Below, piece by piece: positions 46,270 through 55,044 of a stretch of DNA of 64,000 nucleotides. The stretch is from assembly GCA_964557575.1 (NCBI GenBank), contig CAZLBC010000014.1, positions 1 through 64,000 on the forward strand. Reading direction: 5' to 3'. The DNA is from CAZLBC01 sp964557575. Its GTDB lineage: Bacteria > Planctomycetota > Phycisphaerae > SM23-33. The first letter of the stretch is position 1. Every line of letters starts with the position of its first letter. The position numbers and the translations under genes are program-made. The notes under the pieces were generated by a model that was not told the DNA's origin, did not search any database, and saw only the letters and a list, made by a program, of their open reading frames with translations.

Positions 46270-47132
46270 ACAGCAAACCGGTCATACTACTGTGCATCAT
46301 CGGCATACGAGCGATTTCATTCGGTGCCGCGGCGAAGGAGAACAAACATCCTCAGCCCGACAGCTCCTGCGATAACCGGACATCCGATGTTGAAAAACCG
46401 GCGCCCTCCGCCTCCGCCGAGGTCAGGGCCATCCTCAACCGTCTCGAGCGATCGGGGAAAACATACGAATCCTTGAAGGCCGACCTGGTGTACACGGTGG
46501 TATCGCCCCTGACCGGGGATACCCGCACGCGGACGGGGTGGGTCGCGTTTCACAACCCGACCGCTGAAGCGACCGGTTCGTCTTCCGCGCGGTTTCGCAT
46601 ATCCTTCAAGACCCTGAAACTCGGCAACAAGCCCGCTACCGACAACCGGATAGATTACCTGTTCGACGGCAACTGGCTGACCATTGCAAAGCACACGATC
46701 AAATCCATGACACGAATCCAGGTTGCGGCGAAAGGCGAGAAGATCGATGCCCTGAAGATCGGCGAGGGCCCCTTTCCCGTGCCGTTCGGACAGAAGGCGG
46801 ACAACGTCATCAAGATGTTCGAAACGATCACGCGTAACACCAAAAAGGGCGACCCCGAAAACACGGATTATCTCAAGCTGGTCCCCCGTCGTGAACACAA
46901 GGAAGAGATCAATTTTGTCCGCCTTGAAATGTGGATAGACCGCGAGAACAATCTTCCGGTCAGGATTCACAGCAGGGACCACAACAAGAACACTACCCTG
47001 GTCACGTTCAACAATATCAAAACCGATGCTGAAATCAAATCCGCTGTCTTCACGATGAAAAAACCCCCGGGCTGGGATCTGACCATCGAACGCAACAAGG
47101 GAACCGTCATCGAAGGATCCGAACTGCCCTGA
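46266..47132 (+). CDS. LolA-like periplasmic lipoprotein-carrier-type protein
   Basis: 288 aa. A signal peptide (about 1-23) and a polar linker are followed by a LolA-fold beta-sheet domain: RLERSGKTYESLKADLVYTVV, GWVAFHNP, FRISFKTLKLG, IDYLFDGNWLTIA, LKLVPRREHKEEINFVRLEMW and VTFNNIKTDAEI. The pattern of strand-turn-strand with a W-x-D and a late FNNIK is as in LolA/LolB-like carriers. The ATG at 46266 overlaps the upstream stop. Being last in an operon with a LolCDE-like pair suggests lipoprotein or lipid export to the outer membrane. That link is inferred. Confidence 0.75.
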   Translation: MNSKPVILLCIIGIRAISFGAAAKENKHPQPDSSCDNRTSDVEKPAPSASAEVRAILNRLERSGKTYESLKADLVYTVVSPLTGDTRTRTGWVAFHNPTAEATGSSSARFRISFKTLKLGNKPATDNRIDYLFDGNWLTIAKHTIKSMTRIQVAAKGEKIDALKIGEGPFPVPFGQKADNVIKMFETITRNTKKGDPENTDYLKLVPRREHKEEINFVRLEMWIDRENNLPVRIHSRDHNKNTTLVTFNNIKTDAEIKSAVFTMKKPPGWDLTIERNKGTVIEGSELP

Positions 47133-47200
47133 CCGTACCGCATACCGCACCGGTAACGGTGACGACGAACCGCCGAGTAACAGATAAAGAGGTCACACGG

Positions 47201-49033
47201 ATGGCACAAAAGAAAAAAGCGAAGAAAACCGCACGGAAACCGAAGAAAAAGAAAACCGCAACGAAAAAAAAGAAAACCGCAAAGCAGCAGCAGCAGAAGA
47301 AGAAGAAGAAGAAGAAGAAGAAGACAACCACCGCTGCAGCCACGGTTAAATCCCGAACAGCACCCGCGAAGAACAGGCGAAAGAAGGAAACCTTTGCCAC
47401 CGCCGAATCGATGGGCAAAAACCAGCGGAATATTTCCGTCAGTGAATTTTTCGCCAAGAACCGGCACCTCCTCGGCTTCGACAATCCGAGCAAGGCCCTG
47501 CTGACGACGATCAAGGAAGCCGTCGACAATTCGCTCGACGCCTGCGAAGAGGCCGGCATCATGCCGGACATCGCTATCCGCGTCGAACAGCTGACCGAGA
47601 AAAACTACCGGGTCTCCGTGACGGACAACGGGCCGGGGATCGTCAAGCAGCAGATTCCCAACATTTTCGGCCGCCTCCTGTACGGCAGCAAGTTTCACCG
47701 GCTCAAGATGAGCCGGGGACAACAGGGCATCGGCATCTCGGCGGCGGGGATGTACGGCCTGTTGACCACCGGCCGCCCGGTACGCATCACCAGCCGCACA
47801 AGCAAGCGGGCGAAGGTTCACTACTACGAGCTGAAGATCGACACCAAGAAAAACCGCCCCACGATAATCACCGACGAGATCATCGCGTGGGACGAGATGG
47901 CCCACGGCACGAAGGTCGAGATAGAACTCGAGGCCAGCTACAAGCGCGGGCGCCGGAGCGTCGACGAGTATCTCCGCCAGACGGCGATCGCCAATTCCCA
48001 CGTCAAGATCAGGTTCGTCGCGCCCGACGGCCGCGAGGAGCAGTACGACTCGACGACCAGGACGATTCCCCCCGTCCCCCGGGAAATAAAACCGCATCCG
48101 CACGGCGTGGAACTCGGTGTCCTGATCAAGATGATCCACGACACGGGGGCGAAAACGATCCAGCAGTTCCTGACCTCGGAATTCTCCTGCGTGTCCCCCC
48201 GGGTCGCCAGGCAGATCATCGAGGCGGCCGCATCGACGGAGAAGCTGAAGGAAAAAACCCTGACACCCCGCACGCGCCCCTCCCGCATCGACGCGGACAT
48301 GTCGCAAGCCCTCTACGAGACCATCGAACAGACCCGTATCATGGCCCCCCGCAAGGACTGTATCGTGCCCATCGGCGAGGACGCGCTGATCGAGGGACTG
48401 AAAAACGTCATCGATGCGGATTTCTACACGGGTGTCACCCGAAAACCCGCCGTCTACCGTGGAAATCCCTTCATCATCGAGGCCGCCGTCGCCTACGGCA
48501 AGCCGGGCGACAAGAAGGCCCACTCGAAGGCCGACAGTATCGATGAACTCGAAGAAAACGGCGAGGCGGACAACGGCGGCTCTCTCGCGAAGATCCTGCG
48601 GTTCGCCAACCGTGTTCCCCTCCAGTACCAGCAGGGCGCGTGCGCGATCACGAGAACGGTCCTCGATATCGACTGGCGCAATTACGGGCTGCCGCAGAGC
48701 CGCGGCGCGCTGCCCGCCGGCGACATCACGATCGTCGTGCACATGGGATCGGTCTGGGTGCCGTTCACGAGCGAATCGAAGGAGGCCATTGCCGAGTACC
48801 CGGAGATCACCAAGGAGATCCGCCTCGCCCTCCAGGAGTGCGGCCGGAAGCTCGGCAGGCATATTCGCAAGGTCGATCGCATGCGGAAGGAACTGAAAAA
48901 GCGGAGCTACATCGAGCGGTACATCCCGGCCATCGGCGAGGCGCTCCGGGACATCCTCGACCTCTCCGATCGCCAGGTGACGACCACGTGCACCAAGCTG
49001 AAAACCATACTCGAAAAGAGCCGGAAGTTCTGA
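47201..49033 (+). CDS. top6B: DNA topoisomerase VI subunit B, archaeal type
   Basis: ATPase subunit of the type IIB topoisomerase. 610 aa. Residues 1-64 are a Lys-rich tail (about half Lys) coded partly by (CAG)4(AAG)9. The GHKL ATPase follows: N-box KEAVDNSLDAC (Glu106, Asn110, Asp113), TDNGPGI at 141-147 and the lid SRGQQGIGIS at 171-180. The H2TH and transducer domains follow, with the Top6B motif FANRVPLQYQQGACAIT. AAAGAGGT eight bases upstream sets ATG 47201. No top6A gene is adjacent in either direction. The family is typical of archaea and plants, and sporadic in bacteria. Confidence 0.95.
   Translation: MAQKKKAKKTARKPKKKKTATKKKKTAKQQQQKKKKKKKKKTTTAAATVKSRTAPAKNRRKKETFATAESMGKNQRNISVSEFFAKNRHLLGFDNPSKALLTTIKEAVDNSLDACEEAGIMPDIAIRVEQLTEKNYRVSVTDNGPGIVKQQIPNIFGRLLYGSKFHRLKMSRGQQGIGISAAGMYGLLTTGRPVRITSRTSKRAKVHYYELKIDTKKNRPTIITDEIIAWDEMAHGTKVEIELEASYKRGRRSVDEYLRQTAIANSHVKIRFVAPDGREEQYDSTTRTIPPVPREIKPHPHGVELGVLIKMIHDTGAKTIQQFLTSEFSCVSPRVARQIIEAAASTEKLKEKTLTPRTRPSRIDADMSQALYETIEQTRIMAPRKDCIVPIGEDALIEGLKNVIDADFYTGVTRKPAVYRGNPFIIEAAVAYGKPGDKKAHSKADSIDELEENGEADNGGSLAKILRFANRVPLQYQQGACAITRTVLDIDWRNYGLPQSRGALPAGDITIVVHMGSVWVPFTSESKEAIAEYPEITKEIRLALQECGRKLGRHIRKVDRMRKELKKRSYIERYIPAIGEALRDILDLSDRQVTTTCTKLKTILEKSRKF
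47285..47323 (+). repeat. Trinucleotide tract (CAG)4(AAG)9 in the top6B tail
   Basis: Thirteen perfect in-frame triplets encode QQQQ then nine Lys. Slippage would change tail length without a frameshift. Confidence 0.9.
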
Positions 49034-49054
49034 CGGCGCCCCCCTTCACGGCGG

Positions 49055-50977
49055 TCAGAATCCCTCCAGGAGCACCGTCCCGTCCGGGGCGGTCACCTTC
49101 AGGTCCCTGAACTCGACGGCGGTATTGCAGGAACCGAGCCCGACACCGCCCTTCTCGCAGGGGCCGAACGCGGCCTCATTCGTCAGGGTTCCGTCGAGGA
49201 AGCACGTGACCGCATCGCCCCGAACCGCGACCCGCAGGTCATGCCATTGCCCGTGCGAGACTGTCCCCGCTTTGAATTCGTCCCGCTCGGTCACCTTCCC
49301 CTTCGAAACGACCATCAGCGAGTGCTTTTCGTTCCCGAAGGCCCCGGTACTCCAGCGGTAGTAGTTATCCATATCCTGCGCGCGAACCATCACCCTGAAG
49401 CCCTCCTTGCCCTTGACGGCCCGCCCGCGGACCTCCAGCGTGTAGTCGGCGACGGCGGGTCCCGGCGCGAAGACGGCCGTCTCGCCGGATTCTTTCGCCT
49501 GCTTCAGCACGCCGTTCTCGACCCTGAAGTTGCCCCCGCAGACCTTCCAACCCGGCAATCCCTTCGCTGTCCCGGCGGCGCGTCCCGCCGGCCGGCCGTG
49601 TTCCTTCATCTCGCGCCGGTGGTCGTCGAGCAGCTTCTTGAGGCGGGCGACGACGGCGGGATTATCCTTCGCGACGTCGTTCTGTTCGGCTATATCCTTC
49701 TGAAGGTCGAACAGTTTTCCGCGGATGTACTTCCACTTTCCGCTCCGCACCCCGACCTTGCGGTAGAAAATCGCCTCGTGCGGGGTCTTGGCATCCTTCG
49801 CCCCCGTTATCAGCGGGATAATGCTCAGGCCGTCTATGGGCCGGTCCGCCGGCGGTTCACCGCCCGCCAGTTTCACGAAGGTCGGCAGCAGGTCCATCGA
49901 GCAGACCGGCTCGCGGCACTCGGTCCCGGCCGGTATGGTGCCGGGCCACCACATGACCGTCGGCTCCCGCATCCCGCCCTCCCACTGGGAGAACTTGTAT
50001 CCCCGCAGGGGATCGGCGGAGCCGCCCACGCGGCGGTTCATGTTGCCCTTGACCTTGCATCCCTGCTTGAGTTTCCACGGGCCGTTGTCGGAGGTGAAGA
50101 CCACGAAGGTCTTCTCGTCGATGTTCAGCTCCTTGAGCTTTTTGAGGATCCGCCCCGCGTTCCAGTCGATCTCCTCGATGCAATCGCCGTACAGGCCGGC
50201 ATCGCTGGTGCCCCGGAACCGGTCTGAGGCGTACAGCGGAATGTGGGGCATCGTGTTCGCCAGGTAGACGAAGAACGGCCTGTCCCGGTGTTTCTCGATG
50301 AATGCGATCGCCTCGTCCGCGCTCCGGCGGGTGATGGTGGTCTGGTCGGCCGGGTACTCGATGACCTCCTCGTTCCGCATGAGGGGCACCTTGTTTCTCT
50401 TGCTCTTGCCGTGGGAGGAGATGTTCTCGCGGGTGACCCCTTCCCGCAGGACGGCGTCCTCGGCCAGCGGCATGTCGGTATCGAGCCACATGTCGTTGCT
50501 GTAGGGTATCCCGTAGTAGCAGTCGAACCCCTGGCGGGTGGGCAGGAACTCCGCCAGGTGCCCGAGGTGCCACTTGCCGATGCAGGCGGTCGCGTACCCC
50601 TGCGCTTTCAGCAGGTCGGCCATGGTGTGTTCCGCGGGGTTCAGTCCCCGGTCGGAATGCGGAAACAGGACCGGCAGGTTGCCCACCCGCTCCGGGTAGC
50701 AGCCGGTCAGCAGCGCCGCCCGCGAGGGCGTGCAGACCGATGCCCCGACGTAAAAGTCGGTGAACCGCATCCCCTCCTGCGCCATGGCGTCGACGTGGGG
50801 AGTCTTGATCTTCGGTGATCCGAAGCACCCGAGGTCCTGGTATCCCTGGTCGTCGTTGAAAACGATGATAAAGTTCGGCCGGCCGCCTTTGACGGCGGCG
50901 CCGGCGGCCCGCGGACGGCCGATCGACGCCGCGCCCGCACCGATGCCGAGTCCCTGGAGAAATGTTCGCCTGTTCAT
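49055..50977 (-). CDS. Tat-exported type I sulfatase with C-terminal LamG/DUF1080-like domain
   Basis: 640 aa. A Tat-type leader (NRRTFLQGLGIGAGAAS) is followed by the sulfatase core: metal-binding NDDQGY (42-46) and the formylglycine signature CTPSRAALLTG with Cys82. Then come KWHLGHL, HIPLYASDRF and TSDNGPW. From about residue 465 there is a beta-sandwich domain resembling DUF1080/concanavalin-type modules (WKVCGGNFRVENGVLKQ, YTLEVRGRAVKGKEGF, WHDLRVAVRGD, VEFRDLKVTAPDG). It desulfates extracellular sulfated glycans or esters after activation by an FGE encoded elsewhere. GGGAG precedes the ATG. Confidence 0.92.
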   Translation of the reverse strand: MNRRTFLQGLGIGAGAASIGRPRAAGAAVKGGRPNFIIVFNDDQGYQDLGCFGSPKIKTPHVDAMAQEGMRFTDFYVGASVCTPSRAALLTGCYPERVGNLPVLFPHSDRGLNPAEHTMADLLKAQGYATACIGKWHLGHLAEFLPTRQGFDCYYGIPYSNDMWLDTDMPLAEDAVLREGVTRENISSHGKSKRNKVPLMRNEEVIEYPADQTTITRRSADEAIAFIEKHRDRPFFVYLANTMPHIPLYASDRFRGTSDAGLYGDCIEEIDWNAGRILKKLKELNIDEKTFVVFTSDNGPWKLKQGCKVKGNMNRRVGGSADPLRGYKFSQWEGGMREPTVMWWPGTIPAGTECREPVCSMDLLPTFVKLAGGEPPADRPIDGLSIIPLITGAKDAKTPHEAIFYRKVGVRSGKWKYIRGKLFDLQKDIAEQNDVAKDNPAVVARLKKLLDDHRREMKEHGRPAGRAAGTAKGLPGWKVCGGNFRVENGVLKQAKESGETAVFAPGPAVADYTLEVRGRAVKGKEGFRVMVRAQDMDNYYRWSTGAFGNEKHSLMVVSKGKVTERDEFKAGTVSHGQWHDLRVAVRGDAVTCFLDGTLTNEAAFGPCEKGGVGLGSCNTAVEFRDLKVTAPDGTVLLEGF

Positions 50978-51070
50978 GTCCGCTCCCGGTATTCAAGGGC
51001 ACAAGGAATATATCGTTGGGACATACAGGATACCCCACATCGTCCCCGCATGCCAGCCCCCCGTCGTCAT

Positions 51071-51505
51071 TCAGCTTACCACCGGCGCCGCCAGCTCTTT
51101 CCGGGACGCGAAGCCGGCGTCGACCTCGTGCCAGTGCGCGACGCGCTGTTCCCCGAACATCCAGCAGAGCCGGATCTCCCGGCCGTCCCGCCGGGCCGGA
51201 AAATCGACGATCCCCTTCGTAAAATCGCGCAGCACGACCCCGATCAGTTCGAGTTCCTCGAGACACTCCTGGACACGGTCGACCGTGTCCACGAGCTGCC
51301 GGCGATAGCGGTTCAACCCGCCACCGCCGTTATCGTCCTCCGCCTCCTCGATCAGTTCCTCGAGTTCCAGGAGGCGCCGGTATTCCTGCATCACTTCCCC
51401 GACAATCCGTTGAAGGAGAACCAGAGACTTGTTTGCCTGCTCGATCGTGAAGTACTTCCTTATCTTCGCGGCGACCGCAAGCGGCGCACTGCTCCAGTTC
51501 GGCAT
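51071..51505 (-). CDS. DUF2203 family protein
   Basis: 144 aa soluble protein. It matches DUF2203 by the N-terminal YFTIEQANKSLVLLQRIVG, a charged coiled-coil (YRRLLELEELIEEAED), a glycine break, and the C-terminal FTKGIVDFPARRDGREIRLCW followed by the EQRVAHWHEVDAGF segment. The function of the family is unknown. GGAG ten bases before ATG 51505 sets the start; the in-frame stretch reaching 51841 is antisense to truB and not real. Confidence 0.85.
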   Translation of the reverse strand: MPNWSSAPLAVAAKIRKYFTIEQANKSLVLLQRIVGEVMQEYRRLLELEELIEEAEDDNGGGGLNRYRRQLVDTVDRVQECLEELELIGVVLRDFTKGIVDFPARRDGREIRLCWMFGEQRVAHWHEVDAGFASRKELAAPVVS

Positions 51506-51730
51506 ATTCACATCACTCCACGTCCCAGGTATACTGATCATCGATTGTCGTTTTCCGGGCCGATCATGACGGCCTGATGCTTTTATCGGCACAGCGACGG
51601 ACGGACGATGAGCGCCGGGTACCGGTATCGTCGGCTTTTTCACGGTTTTTTCGCCGCAATGTCCGATAAATATACCCGCCGGGGCCTTTCGGGATGAACA
51701 AAGGCCATACAGTGAAAACGCGTTAACGAA

Positions 51731-52252
51731 ATGATGCAATTCTTCGGTTTTCTGAACATCGACAAGCCCGCCGGGCCGACCAGCCACGACATCGTCGCCC
51801 GCATCCGCCGCCTGCTGCCGCGAAAGACGAAGGTCGGCCACGCCGGCACGCTCGACCCGTTCGCCACGGGCGTTCTGGTCGTCTGCGTCGGCGGCGCGAC
51901 CCGCCTGGCCGAGTACGTCCGTGAAATGCCCAAGGAATACCGTGCGCGCATACGGCTGGGCGCTACAAGCACCACCGGCGACAGCGAGGGGCGGATCGAC
52001 ACGGCGGAGGGGGTGTCCCCGCCCGCGATCGAATCAGTCCGCGCGGCGGTCGATTCATTCGTCGGCTCGATCGACCAAATGCCCCCCGCCCACTCGGCCG
52101 TCCACGTCGACGGCAGGCGGGCCTACCGGCTGGCGCGGGACGGCCGTGACGTCGACATTCCTCCGCGAACGGTGCGCATCGACGCAATCGAGATATGCCG
52201 GTACGACTACCCCGCGCTGGAACTTCTAGTCAGGTGCGGGGCGGGAACCTAG
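51731..52252 (+). pseudogene. truB: tRNA pseudouridine-55 synthase, truncated at a palindrome pair
   Basis: The 173-aa frame covers only the first part of TruB (normally about 290-310 aa). It has GFLNIDKPAGPTSHD, the catalytic Asp in GHAGTLDPFATGVL, KEYRARIRLGATSTTGD and PPAHSAVHVDGRRAYRLARDG. It stops at LLVRCGAGT, just before the universally conserved YIRxLA segment. The rest of the catalytic domain and the PUA domain are missing. Six bases after the TAG begins the REP-like pair at 52258. Two adjacent ATGs (51731, 51734) have no clear ribosome site. It is either a disrupted gene or an assembly join at a repeat. Confidence 0.88.
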
Positions 52253-52257
52253 CGTAG

Positions 52258-52334
52258 AAAAAGGGGTCAGAACTATTTTTTTATGTCATGACTATATTTC
52301 GATAAAAAAGATAAAATAGTTCTGACCCCTTTTT
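52258..52334. repeat. REP-like paired palindromes (element 2)
   Basis: The left arm at 52258-52279 (core AAAAAGGGGTCAGAACTA) and the right arm at 52313-52334 are perfect 22-bp inverted copies separated by 33 AT-rich bases. It has the same layout as the pair at 14677-14762. The truB fragment stops immediately before it, and the TAA stop of aroC lies at its right end. The motif resembles REP-type repeats associated with RAYT transposases. No transposase gene is in the window. Confidence 0.75.
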
Positions 52335-53545
52335 TACTTCGTGTACTCGCCGGTGTTCCGGGGCCTGGTGATCTTCCGCCACTTGGGGTCCATCTGGTCG
52401 CTCATGCCGTACCACGCCTCGTACATGAAGAGGCCGTCGACTACGGCGATGGCCGTCATCGCCTCGCCCACCGGGTACCACCGGGGCAGCAGCGTGATGT
52501 CGCGGCGGGTGATCGCGGAAAGCGTTCCCTCCTCCATGGTCATCATGTCGACCGTCTTCTGGTCCACCGAGAGCGTCGGCGTGGGTTTCACCGCGACCTT
52601 TATGAGGAGATCCTCGCCGGTGGTCATGCCGCCGAGAAAGCCGCCGCAGTGGTTCGTCTCCCACCGCACGCACCCGTCCTCCACGACGGGCTGGTCGTTC
52701 CATTCGCTGCCGAGTACCCGCGCCGCGTCCCATCCGCCGCCGAACGTCAGGCCGGTCATCGCGCCGATGCTGCAGAGTCCGTGGGCGATCGTGGCCTTGA
52801 GCTTGTCGAACACCGGCTCCCCGACGCCGGCGGGAACGCCGCGCACGATGAATTCGATCGTGCCGCCCGCCGTCTCGCCCGCATCGGCGACCTTCGACAG
52901 ATCGTCGAGCATCTCGCCGGCGACGTCGAGGTCGCAGCAGTTCAGTTCGTTTTTCCGGTAGTTGGCCTTGACCTCATCGAAGGTCATGGTGCCGTCGGTC
53001 ACGCACCGGCCCGTGATGCCGTGCGATTCGATCACGTGGCCGAGGATTTCGATACCGCGGCCACCGAGGATCTGCTTGGCAACCGCGCCGCCGGCGACCC
53101 GGCCGACCGTCTCGCGGCCGCTGGCCCTGCCGGCGCCGCACCAGTCGAGGTGCTCGCCGTACCGGTGAAAGAAATTCACCTCGGCGTGCCCGGGACGAAT
53201 GACGTCCTTGACGTCACGGTACTGGTCGATATGGATATCCTGCGTATCGACGTTGCGTATCAGCAGGCCGACCGGCCCGCCGGTCGTGACGCCCTCGAAC
53301 CACCCGCTCACCACCTCGACACGGTCGGTCTCCAGCCGTGGGGAGTCTATCTTGCTCTGGCCCGGCCTGCGCTTGTCCAGCTCGTCCTGGATTCTGGCGA
53401 TATCGAGGCGAATCCCGGCGGGCACGCCGTTGACGATGGCAAACAGGGCACCGCCGTACCCCTCCTCCTTCTCCGTGGCGTGCCAACTGTACGATTCTCC
53501 ACACGTGGTAACCTGGAATATGCGACCAAAGGTATTTCCCAGCAC
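52334..53545 (-). CDS. aroC: Chorismate synthase
   Basis: Last common step of aromatic amino-acid synthesis, FMN-dependent. 403 aa with GNTFGRIFQVTTCGESYSW, the FMN-site motif HRYGEHLDWCGAGRASGRET, GGAVAKQIL, CSIGAMTGLTFGGGWDAA and NHCGGFLGGMTTGED, ending with CITRRD-like AITRRDITLLPR. The GTG start at 53545 is preceded by AAGGAG. Its stop touches the REP-like pair. It lies 176 bases downstream of aroA on the same strand. Confidence 0.96.
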   Translation of the reverse strand: MLGNTFGRIFQVTTCGESYSWHATEKEEGYGGALFAIVNGVPAGIRLDIARIQDELDKRRPGQSKIDSPRLETDRVEVVSGWFEGVTTGGPVGLLIRNVDTQDIHIDQYRDVKDVIRPGHAEVNFFHRYGEHLDWCGAGRASGRETVGRVAGGAVAKQILGGRGIEILGHVIESHGITGRCVTDGTMTFDEVKANYRKNELNCCDLDVAGEMLDDLSKVADAGETAGGTIEFIVRGVPAGVGEPVFDKLKATIAHGLCSIGAMTGLTFGGGWDAARVLGSEWNDQPVVEDGCVRWETNHCGGFLGGMTTGEDLLIKVAVKPTPTLSVDQKTVDMMTMEEGTLSAITRRDITLLPRWYPVGEAMTAIAVVDGLFMYEAWYGMSDQMDPKWRKITRPRNTGEYTK

Positions 53546-53721
53546 GATTCGCTCCTTATAATTCGGTTGGCAGAATGTCCTTCACACCGGCATACGTGCA
53601 CTCTGTCCGACGCGGGTTTTCGCCGCGACGACGGGCGATGTGGTAGGACTTTTTACCCGGTATCGGGAAAAAATCAACCCTCGTCTTTACAGTTACGGCC
53701 ATCCGTGACGGCGGGCGCCCC

Positions 53722-55002
53722 TTACAGCTTTCGCATGTCCGCCCCCACGCCCGCCATCTGTTCGGGAAAGCGGGGAAAGGTCTTCTTGACGCATTCGCAG
53801 TTGTGAATCGTGGTGGTCCCCTCGGCGGCCATGGCCGCGACGCTCATCGCCATGACCATCCGGTGGTCGTTGCAACTGTCGAACGCGGCGCCGCGCAGGC
53901 GCGATCCGCGGATGACCAGGCCGTCGTCCGTCTGTTCGATATCCGCGCCCATCGAGCCGAGTATCTTCTCGGAGATCGCCAGCCGGTCGCACTCTTTCTC
54001 CCGGCAGATACCGGCGTTGACGATCCGGGTTTCCCCCTCGGCGAGGCTTCCCGCGACCGCGAGGAGCGGCAACTGGTCGATAAAGTTGTTGCAGTCTATT
54101 TCCGTTCCGCGCAGGCTGCTCGATCGGGCGGTCACCGTGTCGGAGTCGATCTCGATATCGCCCCCCATTGCCCGCAGGACGTCGATCACCTCCTTGTCGC
54201 CCTGGGGATCGTCCGGGTCCATGCCGGCGATCCGCAGTTCGCTTCCCGCGGTGACCAGGGCCGCAAGGAGCGGATAGAGGGCGGCGGACCAGTCCAGCGG
54301 CACCGTGTACTCGAATCCCTTCCAGCTCGATCGGCCGGCGATTTCGTACCGGGTAAAATCCTCGTTCGTGTACCCCGCGCCCACGCGGTCGAGCCAGTGA
54401 AGGGTGACGTTGATCCACGGCTTTTCACCCGGATTCCTCACGATCAGTTCCGTCGGGGTTTCCGCTTTTGCGGCGGCGAAAAGAAGCGCGGAGACCGGCT
54501 GGCTGTCGCGGCCCTCTATTTCGGCGCGGCCGCCCACCAGGGGGCCGCGCACGACCACCGGGGCGAAATCCCCGCCGCGGCTGCAGACGGCCCACGCGCC
54601 GAGCTGGTTCAGGCCGTCGACGACCGGCCGGATCGGCCTGATATTCCTGAGCGAATGGTCGCCGGTCAGCAGGACATATCCCTCGCAGAACGAAGCGAGG
54701 GCCGTGATAAAACGCATGAAAATGCCGCTGTTGCCGCAGGAAATGACGTCGTCGGGCGTTTGCAACCGCCCCCCCGTTCCCGCGACTTCCCAAACGTTGC
54801 GGGCATGCGGGCGGATGCCCGCGCCGAACATCTCGAATGCCTCCGTGGCGAGCATCCAGTCATTGCTCTCCGCCGGGTGCACGATCGTGCTCGTGCCCTC
54901 CGCGAGGCCCGCCATGATCAGCGCGCGAAACGAGTGGCTTTTATTCGGCGGAATAGCGACCGTGCCGGCCAGGTTGCCCGATGGTCCGATGGTAAAATCC
55001 AT
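53722..55002 (-). CDS. aroA: 3-phosphoshikimate 1-carboxyvinyltransferase (EPSP synthase)
   Basis: 426 aa with two inside-out alpha/beta halves. Motifs are AIPPNKSHSFRALIMAGLAEG (PEP/S3P-binding KSxSxRA variant), ISCGNSGIFMRFITALA (NSGTxxR-type), SLRNIRPIRPVVDGL (RPxxP loop) and CNDHRMVMAMSVAA. The NSG-I instead of NSG-T substitution and the PIRPV loop are divergent, so herbicide class is not predicted. AAGGAG precedes the ATG. aroC follows on the same strand. Confidence 0.93.
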   Translation of the reverse strand: MDFTIGPSGNLAGTVAIPPNKSHSFRALIMAGLAEGTSTIVHPAESNDWMLATEAFEMFGAGIRPHARNVWEVAGTGGRLQTPDDVISCGNSGIFMRFITALASFCEGYVLLTGDHSLRNIRPIRPVVDGLNQLGAWAVCSRGGDFAPVVVRGPLVGGRAEIEGRDSQPVSALLFAAAKAETPTELIVRNPGEKPWINVTLHWLDRVGAGYTNEDFTRYEIAGRSSWKGFEYTVPLDWSAALYPLLAALVTAGSELRIAGMDPDDPQGDKEVIDVLRAMGGDIEIDSDTVTARSSSLRGTEIDCNNFIDQLPLLAVAGSLAEGETRIVNAGICREKECDRLAISEKILGSMGADIEQTDDGLVIRGSRLRGAAFDSCNDHRMVMAMSVAAMAAEGTTTIHNCECVKKTFPRFPEQMAGVGADMRKL

Positions 55003-55044
55003 ATAACGCCTCTCCTTCGCGGGGGAACTCGCCGGTGCCGCGAT

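Noticed and set aside
47285..47323. Triplet array considered as a CRISPR or VNTR locus
   Set aside because: It is a simple in-frame microsatellite within top6B, with no spacers. No CRISPR array or cas gene is present in the window.
46967..48862. Long frame (631 codons) antisense to topoisomerase VI B
   Set aside because: Poly-Leu/Phe stretches in it are just the complement of the Lys-coding repeats. The sense gene has all family motifs.
53640..53675. Possible terminator between aroC and aroA (TTTTTACCCG...CGGGAAAAAA)
   Set aside because: The GC stem is only four base pairs and on both strands the T-run precedes and the A-run follows the hairpin, which is not how an intrinsic terminator is built.
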